The notes below the pieces were generated by a model. The model ran no database searches. It had not been told where the DNA came from and saw only the letters and a list, made by a program, of their open reading frames with translations. Source: Magnetococcales bacterium (lineage in GTDB: Bacteria; Pseudomonadota; Magnetococcia; Magnetococcales; JADFWU01). Taken from it: a DNA stretch of 43,065 nt. Positions 15,108 through 24,169 of the stretch are shown here, one piece after another; the stretch's first letter is position 1; every line of letters starts with the position of its first letter. Location: assembly GCA_015234045.1 (NCBI GenBank), contig JADFWU010000023.1, positions 2,622-45,686 on the forward strand, read 5' to 3'. The position numbers and the translations under genes were made by a program.

Positions 15108-16265
15108 CTAAAGACGCTTCTGCTGATCATTCAAACGAAATCCCGTTAATACTGCTCCCTCTGGCAAACCACGTCCCTGCGCTAATACCTTGAAACGTTC
15201 ACCCATACCATCCGGCATAGTTAAACGCATCACCGTTTGACGCACATGTTCACGATCTGACTCAGGAATCGTAGCAGATCGCATCACAGCATCCATACGT
15301 TCCAATAAACCCAGCCCCATGAGAAACCATGCCTGAGTGGTCCAACCAATGGTGGTCAACCCCTGTTGAACACCAGAACGAGCAATTGCAGAAAAATCCA
15401 CATGAGCTGTGAGATCCATCTCACCCGGCGTTTCCAATGGATTATTCACAGTTTGATGACCACGATGACCCATCAGCGTTCCCTGAGGCAGCGCATAATA
15501 ATCCTTGGCACAATAACCGTAGTCAATACTCAATATCAGACCACGATTGAGTTGATTAGCAGCCAAGGCCATCCACTGCTGACCAGCCAATCCCACCTCA
15601 GTTTGAAACCCTACGCTCAACGCACAATTCAAATGGTCAAAATAATCCGCAGACAAAGGCAACTCAGGAGGAATGCACGTAAAATCCCACCGCTCATCTT
15701 GCCAAACAACAGCCCGCTCTTGCAACCCGCTTTCGGTCATCTCTACCCAATGAACCGGCAATGCATCCAAAAACTCGTTGCTATAGATCACCCCTTCAAA
15801 GGAATCACATGCTGTAATATCGGTTTCCCAAACACAAACAGAAAGGCGCTTTGGATCTTCTGAGAGCCGATTTCTTTGCTGATTCTGAAAATCAGGACTC
15901 GTCTCAATCAGTACAAAAGAGAGCGCATCGTACAAAGGCTGAATACGTTGCAATACACCCAAAACATCCCACGCAAGCTTACCCGATCCGCCACCCATTT
16001 CAACAACAGTGAAAGAATCTGGACACCCCATGATCTCCCACACCTCAACAATCTGAACAGCGATCAACTCACCGAACATGGCTGTCATCTCAGGTGCCGT
16101 TACAAAATCACCACCGCGCCCAAGCTTTGGCCGCCCAGAGATATAATACCCCCATTGCGGATGGTAAAGCGCATGCGCCATGAAGCGAACAAAAGGAAGC
16201 ACCCCACCTGACGAATCAGCCTGAGCGCGTAGATAATCATTGAGAGAGTGACAGGCTGATACCAT
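15108..16265 (-). CDS. MidA/NDUFAF7-family SAM-dependent methyltransferase
   Basis: This 385-residue protein is a class I methyltransferase of the MidA (DUF185) family. GDFVTAPEM (52-60) and the SAM-binding VVEMGGGSGKLAWDVL (87-102) are diagnostic; YSNEFLDALPVHW and LSIDYGY further on are also conserved. The eukaryotic member NDUFAF7 dimethylates an arginine of the 49-kDa complex I subunit (the NuoD homologue) and is needed for complex I assembly. Here the gene directly follows nuoN, supporting a role in complex I maturation, although a strong terminator (16278-16313) lies between nuoN and its ATG, so it may rely on readthrough or its own promoter. Bacterial members are little characterised, so the target is inferred. 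Confidence 0.85.
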   Translation of the reverse strand: MVSACHSLNDYLRAQADSSGGVLPFVRFMAHALYHPQWGYYISGRPKLGRGGDFVTAPEMTAMFGELIAVQIVEVWEIMGCPDSFTVVEMGGGSGKLAWDVLGVLQRIQPLYDALSFVLIETSPDFQNQQRNRLSEDPKRLSVCVWETDITACDSFEGVIYSNEFLDALPVHWVEMTESGLQERAVVWQDERWDFTCIPPELPLSADYFDHLNCALSVGFQTEVGLAGQQWMALAANQLNRGLILSIDYGYCAKDYYALPQGTLMGHRGHQTVNNPLETPGEMDLTAHVDFSAIARSGVQQGLTTIGWTTQAWFLMGLGLLERMDAVMRSATIPESDREHVRQTVMRLTMPDGMGERFKVLAQGRGLPEGAVLTGFRLNDQQKRL

Positions 16266-16277
16266 TTCTAAAACTTC

Positions 16278-16313
16278 AAAAAAAATCGGCAGTCAGATTT
16301 CCCTGACTGCCGA
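16278..16313 (-). terminator. Intrinsic terminator of the nuo operon
   Basis: On the minus strand, TCGGCAGTCAG and CTGACTGCCGA form an 11-bp G+C-rich stem with a short loop and run into eight Ts. It starts about 38 bp after the nuoN stop and ends only 12 nt before the midA start codon. Confidence 0.92.
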
Positions 16314-16351
16314 CCTTGATTAGCACAATGGATGTAACCACAAACCCGATA

Positions 16352-17806
16352 TCAAGAGATAAACGGCTTGACAGAGATCGCAACCCACTCCAACAACGCA
16401 CCAGGAAAAATGCCAAACACAATGACTACTGCGCTGGTGATGGCAATCACTGCCTTCGATATCGGACTAACCGTCATGCCGAATTGAGATTCGGTAGTAT
16501 CAAAGTACATGAACTTAACAATACGCAGATAGTAGAACGCACCCACCGCAGAGAACAAGATACCAACAGCAGCCAGACCAATAAGATCAGCCTCAACAGC
16601 GGCCTTGAAGATCACCAACTTACCGATAAATCCGGCCAACGGCGGAATACCTGCCATTGAGAACATAAACAACGCCAAAACAAAAGCAAGAATTGGCCGC
16701 TGCGAGGACAACCCCTTATAGTCCTCAATCTCCTCACCAATACCATCCTGATTCAGCATAAGAACAAAGCAGAATACACCGATGTTCATGAATATATAGA
16801 TGGACAGATAAGTAATAACCGCTTCAAAGCCCGCTTGATTCCCAGCAGCCAAACCGATCAGCGCATACCCCACATGACCAATGGATGAGTAAGCCAGCAT
16901 CCGTTTGATATTGGTCTGGGCAATCGCCGCAAAGGCACCAACCGCCAATGAGAGCAATGCAAGAAGCTTAAGCACCATGCCCCATTCGTGAAACAACGGA
17001 ATGAAAGCATCCAGGAAAATTCGATAAATACCTGCAAAAGCCGCAATCTTGGGCATAGCACCCATAAACGCAGTCACAGAGGTAGGCGCACCCTGATACA
17101 CATCAGGTGACCACATGTGAAACGGTGCAGCAGCAATCTTAAACGCAAAACCAGACAGTATGAGAATGATACCCACACTCAAAGATTCACCAAGATGGGC
17201 ACCACTGGCTAAGTGAGCATGAATCTCAGAAAATGAAGTTGAACCGACATTACCATAGACCAGCGTAATACCATAAAGCAGAAGCCCAGAAGCCAACGAG
17301 CCGAGTATGAAGTATTTCAAACCCGCTTCATTGGAACGTACATCGTCACGGCGAAAAGCGGCCAGAACATATATGGAAAGTGACATCAACTCCAGGCCCA
17401 AATAAAGGGTCATGAAGTCACCAGACGATGCCATAATCATGCCGCCAAGCAGAGCAAACAGGCTCAACACCTGATACTCGCCCTTGTCGATACCATTCTT
17501 CACCAAATAGTCCCAGGACATGACCAAGGGAAACAGAGTGGAGATGAACAGAAGCAGCTTCATATAAACTGAGAAAGCATCATTGATGAACAGGCCATCA
17601 AAGGTGGTCTCAGTCATGGTACCAAAAGAGCCAAGCGTGATCACAGCAACGACAATAATGCCAATTGCACTGATCATCCGAACCAGTTTCTGCCCACCTG
17701 CATCGCTGCGCCACGCAGTCAACAGCAAAAGAGCCATAGCCAGAAGAGAGATTAAAATCTCTGGCACGAGCAGAGAAAGGTTAATATCCAGCGTTTGAGC
17801 ACTCAT
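16352..17806 (-). CDS. nuoN: NADH-quinone oxidoreductase subunit N
   Basis: This 484-residue antiporter-like membrane subunit of complex I has about 14 hydrophobic helices and contributes a proton channel. Family landmarks include MTLYLGLELMSLSIYVLAAF, with the conserved Glu in the fifth helix, the helix-seven lysine region FKIAAAPFHMWSPDVYQGAP, and KRMLAYSSIGHVGYALIGLA. It is the last gene of the operon, 81 bp after nuoM, and is followed by an intrinsic terminator. The start ATG at 17806 gives a normal family length. Confidence 0.96.
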   Translation of the reverse strand: MSAQTLDINLSLLVPEILISLLAMALLLLTAWRSDAGGQKLVRMISAIGIIVVAVITLGSFGTMTETTFDGLFINDAFSVYMKLLLFISTLFPLVMSWDYLVKNGIDKGEYQVLSLFALLGGMIMASSGDFMTLYLGLELMSLSIYVLAAFRRDDVRSNEAGLKYFILGSLASGLLLYGITLVYGNVGSTSFSEIHAHLASGAHLGESLSVGIILILSGFAFKIAAAPFHMWSPDVYQGAPTSVTAFMGAMPKIAAFAGIYRIFLDAFIPLFHEWGMVLKLLALLSLAVGAFAAIAQTNIKRMLAYSSIGHVGYALIGLAAGNQAGFEAVITYLSIYIFMNIGVFCFVLMLNQDGIGEEIEDYKGLSSQRPILAFVLALFMFSMAGIPPLAGFIGKLVIFKAAVEADLIGLAAVGILFSAVGAFYYLRIVKFMYFDTTESQFGMTVSPISKAVIAITSAVVIVFGIFPGALLEWVAISVKPFIS

Positions 17807-17887
17807 TACTTCCTATGCTCCCATTGAAGCCCAATTCAATACCCAGACAACCAACTTGGTTCTAGGCAACACCATTGCGCTGACGAA

Positions 17888-19378
17888 TTAATGTACAGCG
17901 GCAACAGCAGCTGTTCCGATAGTTTTTACAACCTGCGACTGCTCTACTAAATTCCCTACGGATGCACTCATCATCTCAAGGAAAGGCGCAGGATAGAAAC
18001 CGATCCAGAAAACCAACACGATGAGCGGTACAAAAAGCACAACCTCACGCGCTGTAATCTCTTTCAGGGCTTTAACATCTTCATTGTGGATCTCACCAAA
18101 CAGCACTTTCTTGAACATCCAAAGCATGTAGGCAGCACCAATCACAACACCCGTGGCAGCAAACAGTGCAACATACTTATTAGCCAGGAAAGCACCCAAC
18201 AAGATCAGAAACTCACCAACAAACCCATTGGTGCCAGGTAGACCAACTGAAGCCATGGTAAAGAGCATGAAGATAACCGCATAGATTGGCATACGCAGAG
18301 CAATACCGCCAAACTTAGCAATCTCACGTGTATGCATGCGATCGTAAATCACACCCACCAACAGGAACAGAGCACCAGAAACAATACCATGGTTGACCAT
18401 CTGGAGAATGCCGCCTTCCAACCCTTGTTGATTCAAGGCAAACAAACCAATGGTCACAAAGCCCATATGCGATACTGAACTATAGGCAATCAGCTTCTTC
18501 AAATCCTTCTGCATCAAAGCAACCAACGCGGTATAGATAATTGCAACGACAGAAAGCGTAAACACCATCGGTGCAAAAAAGCGTGCAGCATCCGGCAGAA
18601 TAGGAATGGAGAAGCGGATAAATCCATAGGCACCCATTTTAAGGAGGATGCCGGCAAGAATCACAGAACCCGCTGTTGGTGCTTCCACATGGGCATCAGG
18701 CAACCAGGTATGAACCGGCCACATGGGCACCTTTACCGCAAAGGCGATAAAGAAAGCCAAAAATGCCCAAATCTGGAACTGATAGCCAAACTGTGCATCC
18801 ATCAACTCTGGGATGGAAAATGTACCCGCTTTAAGACCAATCGCCAGTACAGCGATCAGCATCAGAACGGAACCAGCCAATGTGTACAGGAAGAACTTCA
18901 ATGCTGCGTAGACACGACGCGGCCCGCCCCAAACACCGATGATCAAAAACATCGGAATCAGCATCGCTTCCCAGAGAATATAAAACAGAATGAAATCCAG
19001 TGCGCAGAACACACCGATGACAAAGCTTTCCAAAGCCAGGAAAGCCATCATAAATTCCATTACCCGTTTATTGATACTCTTCCATGAAGAAAGAATACAC
19101 AGCGGAGTGAGCAACGCAGTTAGCAGGATAAAGGGAAGGCTGATGCCATCCACACCCATGGCGTAAGAGAGACCGAGTGCAGGTAACCAAGTTTTTGATT
19201 CAACCATCTGGAAACCAGCAATGGATGTATCAAAACCGGCATAGATCTGTAAACTGACCACCAAGGTGAGCAAGGATACGGTCAACGCAGCATAACGTGC
19301 CACATTGTCCCTGTTCCTTCCGATCAGAAAGATAACCAACGCACCGATTAACGGTAAAAATGTAACCAAACTCAGCAT
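17888..19378 (-). CDS. nuoM: NADH-quinone oxidoreductase subunit M
   Basis: This 496-residue antiporter-like subunit of complex I is related to Mrp sodium/proton antiporters and carries one of the proton pathways. Seen here are FILFYILWEAMLIPMFLIIG with the functional Glu, the segment VKVPMWPVHTWLPDAHVEAP with the conserved Lys, and KKLIAYSSVSHMGFVTIGL. The length is usual for NuoM. The gap after nuoL (19379-19529) is 151 bp, long for this operon, and can fold into a hairpin (19483-19513). Confidence 0.96.
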   Translation of the reverse strand: MLSLVTFLPLIGALVIFLIGRNRDNVARYAALTVSLLTLVVSLQIYAGFDTSIAGFQMVESKTWLPALGLSYAMGVDGISLPFILLTALLTPLCILSSWKSINKRVMEFMMAFLALESFVIGVFCALDFILFYILWEAMLIPMFLIIGVWGGPRRVYAALKFFLYTLAGSVLMLIAVLAIGLKAGTFSIPELMDAQFGYQFQIWAFLAFFIAFAVKVPMWPVHTWLPDAHVEAPTAGSVILAGILLKMGAYGFIRFSIPILPDAARFFAPMVFTLSVVAIIYTALVALMQKDLKKLIAYSSVSHMGFVTIGLFALNQQGLEGGILQMVNHGIVSGALFLLVGVIYDRMHTREIAKFGGIALRMPIYAVIFMLFTMASVGLPGTNGFVGEFLILLGAFLANKYVALFAATGVVIGAAYMLWMFKKVLFGEIHNEDVKALKEITAREVVLFVPLIVLVFWIGFYPAPFLEMMSASVGNLVEQSQVVKTIGTAAVAAVH

Positions 19379-19482
19379 AGCTGTTGCATCCCGCTGCGTT
19401 CTTTAAGAACCAGTCTGACAACCCGAAGTTGAAAACTGACTCTTAGATTCCATGGATGAAGTAACCAATCCTTCACCCTCGG

Positions 19483-19513
19483 ACCATGATCCCCGTCAGA
19501 CGGACCTCATGGT
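19483..19513. other. Intercistronic hairpin between nuoL and nuoM
   Basis: Arms accatga and tcatggt pair exactly around an inner ccgtc/gacgg element, giving an extended hairpin with one symmetric internal loop. There is no T tract, so it is not a terminator. An mRNA processing or stability element is one possibility. Confidence 0.45.
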
Positions 19514-19529
19514 AATTCGGAAACCACCC

Positions 19530-21449
19530 TCAGCTGTAGAAGGTGACCAGTACCAGCACACCAATCAACATGGCAAAGGCGTAGTGATAAACAAAACCTG
19601 TCTGGATTGCACCAAACTTTTTGGCAATCCGCTTTGCTGTAGCAGCTACACCATTCACACCATAACCATCAATGATTGTTTCATCACCGGTTTTCCAAAG
19701 CCCTTTACCAATGACTTTGGCCGGGTTGATAAACATACGCTCATACAGCTTGTCAAAGTACCAAGCGTTCAACAGAAAGTTATACGTGCCATTAAACCGA
19801 GCCGCCAACTGCTTGGGAATGCCAGTTGATTTCACATACATCAACCAGGCAAGCGCCAAACCAAGTAGGAACATACCAAAGGGAAGCACTTTGACCCATA
19901 ACGGAACATGATGGGCATGCGCCAATGCATCATGCCCTGGCATAAGAGGAATGGCCTCTTTAAACCAACCTTCACCAATCATAGGCAGGCCGACATAACC
20001 AGCAATCACAGCACCAACAGCCAGCACAAATAGAGGGAAGCGCATTGAGAACGGTGCCTCATGAGCATGATCCCAAGCTTTCTGACTCTCTGGCTTTCCG
20101 TGGAAGGTCATAAAGACCAGACGGAAGGAGTAAAACGTTGTCATCGCAGCGGCCAGAATACCCAGTGTAAAGGCGATCGTACCAACTGTGGTATGTGCGG
20201 CATAGGCAGACTCTAATATGGCATCTTTAGAGAAGAATCCGGCAAGAAACGGAAAGCCTGTCAACGCTAAAGTACCAATCATCATCAAAGCGTATGTAAT
20301 GGGGATTTTCTTAAACAATCCGCCCATCTTGCGCATATCCTGTTCATGATGCATGGCGTATATAACCGCACCTGCACAAAGGAACAACAACGCTTTGAAA
20401 AAAGCATGGGTCATCAGATGGAACATGGATGCCGCGTAAGCTGAAACACCAGCACCAAAGAACATATAACCAAGCTGCGAGCATGTAGAGTAAGCAATAA
20501 CCCGCTTGATATCGTTTTGAACCATTCCGACAGTTGCCGCAAAGAATGCTGTCGCAGCACCAAAGATGGTCACAACAGCCAAAGCTGTATCGGACAACTC
20601 AAACAGCGGTGAAGCACGACAGACCAGGAACACACCTGCGGTAACCATGGTAGCGGCATGGATCAAAGCTGAAACCGGTGTCGGGCCTTCCATGGCATCA
20701 GGCAGCCAAGTATGTAGACCCAACTGAGCTGACTTACCCATCGCTCCCATAAAGAGTAGCAGACAGATCAGGGTCATTGTGCTGACTTCACCAACAAAGG
20801 GGAAGTCAACTACGCCAGGATAACTACCAATGGCATGCGCCGCTTTAAACACTTCAGCATAATCAAGCGTACCAAAGATCAAGTAGATGACAAAGATGCC
20901 CAGGGCAAAGCCAAAATCACCAACGCGATTAACCAGAAATGCCTTCATGGCTGCATTACACGCTGACTGCTTTTTAAACCAGAAACCAATGAGCAGATAG
21001 GAGGCGAGACCAACACCTTCCCAGCCAAAGAAAAGCTGAAGGAAGTTATCGCCAGTCACCAGCATCAGCATGGCAAAGGTGAAGAAGGAGAGATAGCTGA
21101 AGAACCGCGGTTGATCAGGATCTTCATGCATATACCCAATTGAGTAGATATGCACCATGCTGGACACACCCATCACCACGATCAACATCGTAGCGGTCAG
21201 GCGATCCAGTAGGATACCAAACTGTACATAGAAATCGCCCGACACGATCCATTTAAAGATCGGTTCGTGAATCGCTGGAGCATCGCCCACAGCAATATCC
21301 ATGAAAGCCAAAATGGAGAGCAACAGGGAAAGCAACACACCTGTAATGGTCACCAACTGGCTCAGCCGATTACCAATCTTGCGGCCAAACAGGCCAGCGA
21401 TTAGCGATCCCATGAGCGGGAGAAGAATGATAAGAAGATTCTTGCTCAT
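19530..21449 (-). CDS. nuoL: NADH-quinone oxidoreductase subunit L
   Basis: This is the largest antiporter-like membrane subunit of complex I, 639 residues from ATG 21449. Landmarks are FFGWEGVGLASYLLIGFW with the conserved Glu, LGLHTWLPDAMEGPTPVSALIHAATMV, and KRVIAYSTCSQLGYM. A charged, His-rich stretch precedes the last helices, where the long lateral helix of this subunit lies. A frame 32 codons longer begins with GTG at 21545, but family members start close to MSKNLLIILLPL, so the short start is used. AGGG lies only about 3 nt before this ATG, a poor spacing. The 194-bp gap to nuoK is unusually long. Confidence 0.95.
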   Translation of the reverse strand: MSKNLLIILLPLMGSLIAGLFGRKIGNRLSQLVTITGVLLSLLLSILAFMDIAVGDAPAIHEPIFKWIVSGDFYVQFGILLDRLTATMLIVVMGVSSMVHIYSIGYMHEDPDQPRFFSYLSFFTFAMLMLVTGDNFLQLFFGWEGVGLASYLLIGFWFKKQSACNAAMKAFLVNRVGDFGFALGIFVIYLIFGTLDYAEVFKAAHAIGSYPGVVDFPFVGEVSTMTLICLLLFMGAMGKSAQLGLHTWLPDAMEGPTPVSALIHAATMVTAGVFLVCRASPLFELSDTALAVVTIFGAATAFFAATVGMVQNDIKRVIAYSTCSQLGYMFFGAGVSAYAASMFHLMTHAFFKALLFLCAGAVIYAMHHEQDMRKMGGLFKKIPITYALMMIGTLALTGFPFLAGFFSKDAILESAYAAHTTVGTIAFTLGILAAAMTTFYSFRLVFMTFHGKPESQKAWDHAHEAPFSMRFPLFVLAVGAVIAGYVGLPMIGEGWFKEAIPLMPGHDALAHAHHVPLWVKVLPFGMFLLGLALAWLMYVKSTGIPKQLAARFNGTYNFLLNAWYFDKLYERMFINPAKVIGKGLWKTGDETIIDGYGVNGVAATAKRIAKKFGAIQTGFVYHYAFAMLIGVLVLVTFYS

Positions 21450-21643
21450 TTCCCTAAAGCCAAATAAAGGTTCCCCGTTGTGTTTGATTAACCAAAAGGC
21501 ACCAATACCGCCTTGTTGGCAAACGGATGGAGAAGACAACGCCACCCTTTCAAACTCTGTCAGCTCAACACATCAAAATGCGCTAAACTGAATGTACCCG
21601 TTCACTTTGGACCGGCACTTTATTCCAAACTTCTACAACACTC

Positions 21644-21946
21644 TTAGCCCTTAAGGGTGTCGATATCTTCCACGTCAATGGTGTTTCGATTGCGGAAGAA
21701 ACTAACCAAAATGGCCAAACCAATTGCTGCTTCAGCGGCGGCCACAGTGATAACGAAAAAGGTGAAAATCTGCCCAGTCAAGTTACCAAGAAAGTGGGAA
21801 AAAGCCACAAAATTGAGATTGACTGAGAGAAGCATCAACTCAATGCTCATCAGTATGACGATGACATTTTTCCGATTAAGAAAAATTCCAAACACACCAA
21901 TGGTAAACAAAATAGCGCTGAGTACCAGATAATGATTGACTGTCAT
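21644..21946 (-). CDS. nuoK: NADH-quinone oxidoreductase subunit K
   Basis: This is the 100-residue, three-helix membrane subunit of complex I, homologous to ND4L and MrpC. The two buried glutamates of proton transfer fit [16 protein letters not shown] in helix two and [13 protein letters not shown] in helix three. It begins 5 bp after the nuoJ stop, so translation is likely coupled. Confidence 0.96.
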   Translation of the reverse strand: MTVNHYLVLSAILFTIGVFGIFLNRKNVIVILMSIELMLLSVNLNFVAFSHFLGNLTGQIFTFFVITVAAAEAAIGLAILVSFFRNRNTIDVEDIDTLKG

Positions 21947-21951
21947 GGCAC

Positions 21952-22548
21952 TTATGCTCCCTCTCCTGAGGCGACCTTTTTCATCTCGACCGACTGTTCC
22001 CGAGTACGCGCCAACTGTTCTGAGATCACCTGACGCTTCAAGCCAGGACGCGGCTTACGCAAAGTCAAAACAACGGCACCAACCAGGGCGACCAGGAGAA
22101 CGATAGAAGCGATCTCGAAAGGAAAGAGATACTTGGTATAAAGAATCTTACCAATCGCCATGGTATTAGGTACCTGCTCTACCAGGGCCGGATTCACCTC
22201 TCCACTGAGATGAAGATTCATGGCCACAGCAGCAAGCTCAACCAGGATCACAATACCAACCGCAATGCCAAGCGGGAGATGATTGATTGCCCCTTTGCGC
22301 AATTGAGTAAAGTCTACATCAAGCATCATCACTACAAACAAGAACAGAATGGCTACCGCGCCCATGTAGACCATGATCAAAATGGCGGCAAGAAATTCTG
22401 CTCCAAGCAGGACGAAGATCCCCGACATAGAGAAGAATGTCAAAACCAGAAACAGCACTGAATGCACTGGGTTTCGGGCCGTAATAACGCGAAGTGCAGC
22501 CACTACGGCGACCAGCGCAAACAGGTAGAATGTTAATTGCTCCACCAT
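21952..22548 (-). CDS. nuoJ: NADH-quinone oxidoreductase subunit J
   Basis: This 198-residue, five-helix membrane subunit is homologous to ND6. The conserved stretch [23 protein letters not shown] carries the third helix with the pi-bulge region, followed by a short polar loop and two more helices. The last 35 residues are basic and cytoplasmic. Length and order (between nuoI and nuoK) are normal. Confidence 0.95.
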   Translation of the reverse strand: MVEQLTFYLFALVAVVAALRVITARNPVHSVLFLVLTFFSMSGIFVLLGAEFLAAILIMVYMGAVAILFLFVVMMLDVDFTQLRKGAINHLPLGIAVGIVILVELAAVAMNLHLSGEVNPALVEQVPNTMAIGKILYTKYLFPFEIASIVLLVALVGAVVLTLRKPRPGLKRQVISEQLARTREQSVEMKKVASGEGA

Positions 22549-22577
22549 ATCGTGAACTCTCTACCTTTGCGGTAACG

Positions 22578-23066
22578 TCAGCGGTATTTTGCGTCCGCTT
22601 TTAGATTGGCGTCTATTTCAGTTTTCCACCGCTCACCGTTGGCAAGCAGCTTGTCTTTATCATACAGCAGTCCGGCGCGTGTCTCGGAGCAAAACTCAAC
22701 ATTTGGACCAAGGACGATAGCATCGACAGGACATGCTTCCTGACAGTAACCGCAATAGATGCATTTGCCATTGTCAATATCATAAACCCGAGTCAAGCGC
22801 TTTTCAGCAGTAGACTTGGTATCAATCTCAATATATATCGCTTGTGCAGGACAAGCAGCTTCACACAGCTTACACGCAACACAGCGCTCTTCACCTTGAT
22901 CATCCCTGCGAAGAACATGCTCACCACGAAACCGCGGAGAAACGGGAATACGCTCTTCAGGATATTGAACTGTGATATTCGGCTTAAACATATATTTCAA
23001 TGTCACGCTCAGGCCGGTTACCAGCTCCTTAAGAGCAAAACTTCCAATCAAATCTTTAATATTCAT
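22578..23066 (-). CDS. nuoI: NADH-quinone oxidoreductase subunit I
   Basis: This 162-residue 8Fe ferredoxin-like subunit (TYKY homologue) carries clusters N6a and N6b, which pass electrons to N2. Two cysteine motifs are seen: [12 protein letters not shown] and [12 protein letters not shown]. The frame extends back to 23114, but family proteins begin near [15 protein letters not shown] (23084-23080) lies 13 nt before this ATG and 7 nt before an in-frame GTG at 23072, so translation may begin two codons earlier. The ribosome binding site overlaps the nuoH stop. Confidence 0.95.
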   Translation of the reverse strand: MNIKDLIGSFALKELVTGLSVTLKYMFKPNITVQYPEERIPVSPRFRGEHVLRRDDQGEERCVACKLCEAACPAQAIYIEIDTKSTAEKRLTRVYDIDNGKCIYCGYCQEACPVDAIVLGPNVEFCSETRAGLLYDKDKLLANGERWKTEIDANLKADAKYR

Positions 23067-23082
23067 ACCCACGGCCACGCTC

Positions 23083-24111
23083 CTATGCCAGTCCCGTGAG
23101 GTGCAACACTGCACCGGTCAGAAAGACCCAGAACAACGAGAAGGGAAGAAAGACCTTCCAGCCAAGCCGCATGAGTTGATCATAACGGTAACGGGGAAAT
23201 GTTGCTCGAATCCAGAGAAACACAAACAGTAGGAAGCAAATCTTGAGTGCCAACCAAATCAGCCCTGGAATAAAGCCCAGAATCTCAAGCGGCGGTAACC
23301 AACCACCCAGGAACATGATCGAACCCATGGCGGAAACCAGAATCAGGTTGGCATACTCTCCCATGAAGAACATACCAGAAGCCATGGCAGAATATTCGGT
23401 AATGAATCCCGCTACCAATTCCGCCTCTGCCTCAGGCAGATCGAACGGTGCGCGATTTGTCTCCGCAACAACTGAGATAAAGTAGATAATAAACATCGGG
23501 AACAGTGGAATCATATTCCACATGTCTTTCTGTGATTCTACGATATCACCCAGATTTAGACTACCAGCCAGCATGATCACCGGGATCAGCGTAAAGCCCA
23601 TTGAGACCTCATAAGAGACCATCTGAGCCGCTGAACGCATAGAGCCGAGAAATGCATACCGTGAGTTCGATGCCCATCCTGACATTAGAATGCCGTAAGC
23701 ACCCAATGATGAGATAGCCAGAATGAACAGCACACCTACGTTGATATCTGACAGAACCAATTCAGGTGAAAACGGAATCACTGCCCAGCAGACCAAGGCG
23801 GGTGCCATGGTCAGTACAGGTGCGATTAAAAACACTGGTCGATCGATTTTTGACGGCAACACTGTCTCTTTAAAAAACAGTTTAACCGCATCAGCCAAAG
23901 GCTGAAGCAAACCAAAGATACCGATTCGGTTAGGACCAACCCGTATCTGCATTGCGCCGATCACTCGCCGCTCTGCATAGGTTAGGTAGGTGACCCCAAA
24001 CATAACCGGTGCCAGCAGTATGCCGATCTTTACCACGGTCCATACAAGTGGCCATAATCCGCCAAACAGATCGCCACCAAAGCCGTGTATGAATTCCAGA
24101 AGTTCAGCCAT
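23083..24111 (-). CDS. nuoH: NADH-quinone oxidoreductase subunit H
   Basis: This 342-residue ND1 homologue is the membrane subunit that forms the quinone entry tunnel and links the peripheral arm to the first proton channel. Diagnostic loops are [21 protein letters not shown] near the N-terminus and the acidic funnel loop [17 protein letters not shown] followed by EYSAM. Eight hydrophobic helices can be traced. AGGAAAGAAGA precedes the ATG. The gene sits between nuoG and nuoI as usual. Confidence 0.97.
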   Translation of the reverse strand: MAELLEFIHGFGGDLFGGLWPLVWTVVKIGILLAPVMFGVTYLTYAERRVIGAMQIRVGPNRIGIFGLLQPLADAVKLFFKETVLPSKIDRPVFLIAPVLTMAPALVCWAVIPFSPELVLSDINVGVLFILAISSLGAYGILMSGWASNSRYAFLGSMRSAAQMVSYEVSMGFTLIPVIMLAGSLNLGDIVESQKDMWNMIPLFPMFIIYFISVVAETNRAPFDLPEAEAELVAGFITEYSAMASGMFFMGEYANLILVSAMGSIMFLGGWLPPLEILGFIPGLIWLALKICFLLFVFLWIRATFPRYRYDQLMRLGWKVFLPFSLFWVFLTGAVLHLTGLA

Positions 24112-24169
24112 TCTTCTTTCCTGATCCCTGGGTCTTGCTGAAGTCTACCAAACGATAACCATCTACTGG

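Noticed and set aside
21450-21545. 32-codon GTG-initiated extension of nuoL
   Set aside because: No spaced ribosome binding site precedes the GTG, and family members start at the hydrophobic MSKNLLIILLPL segment.
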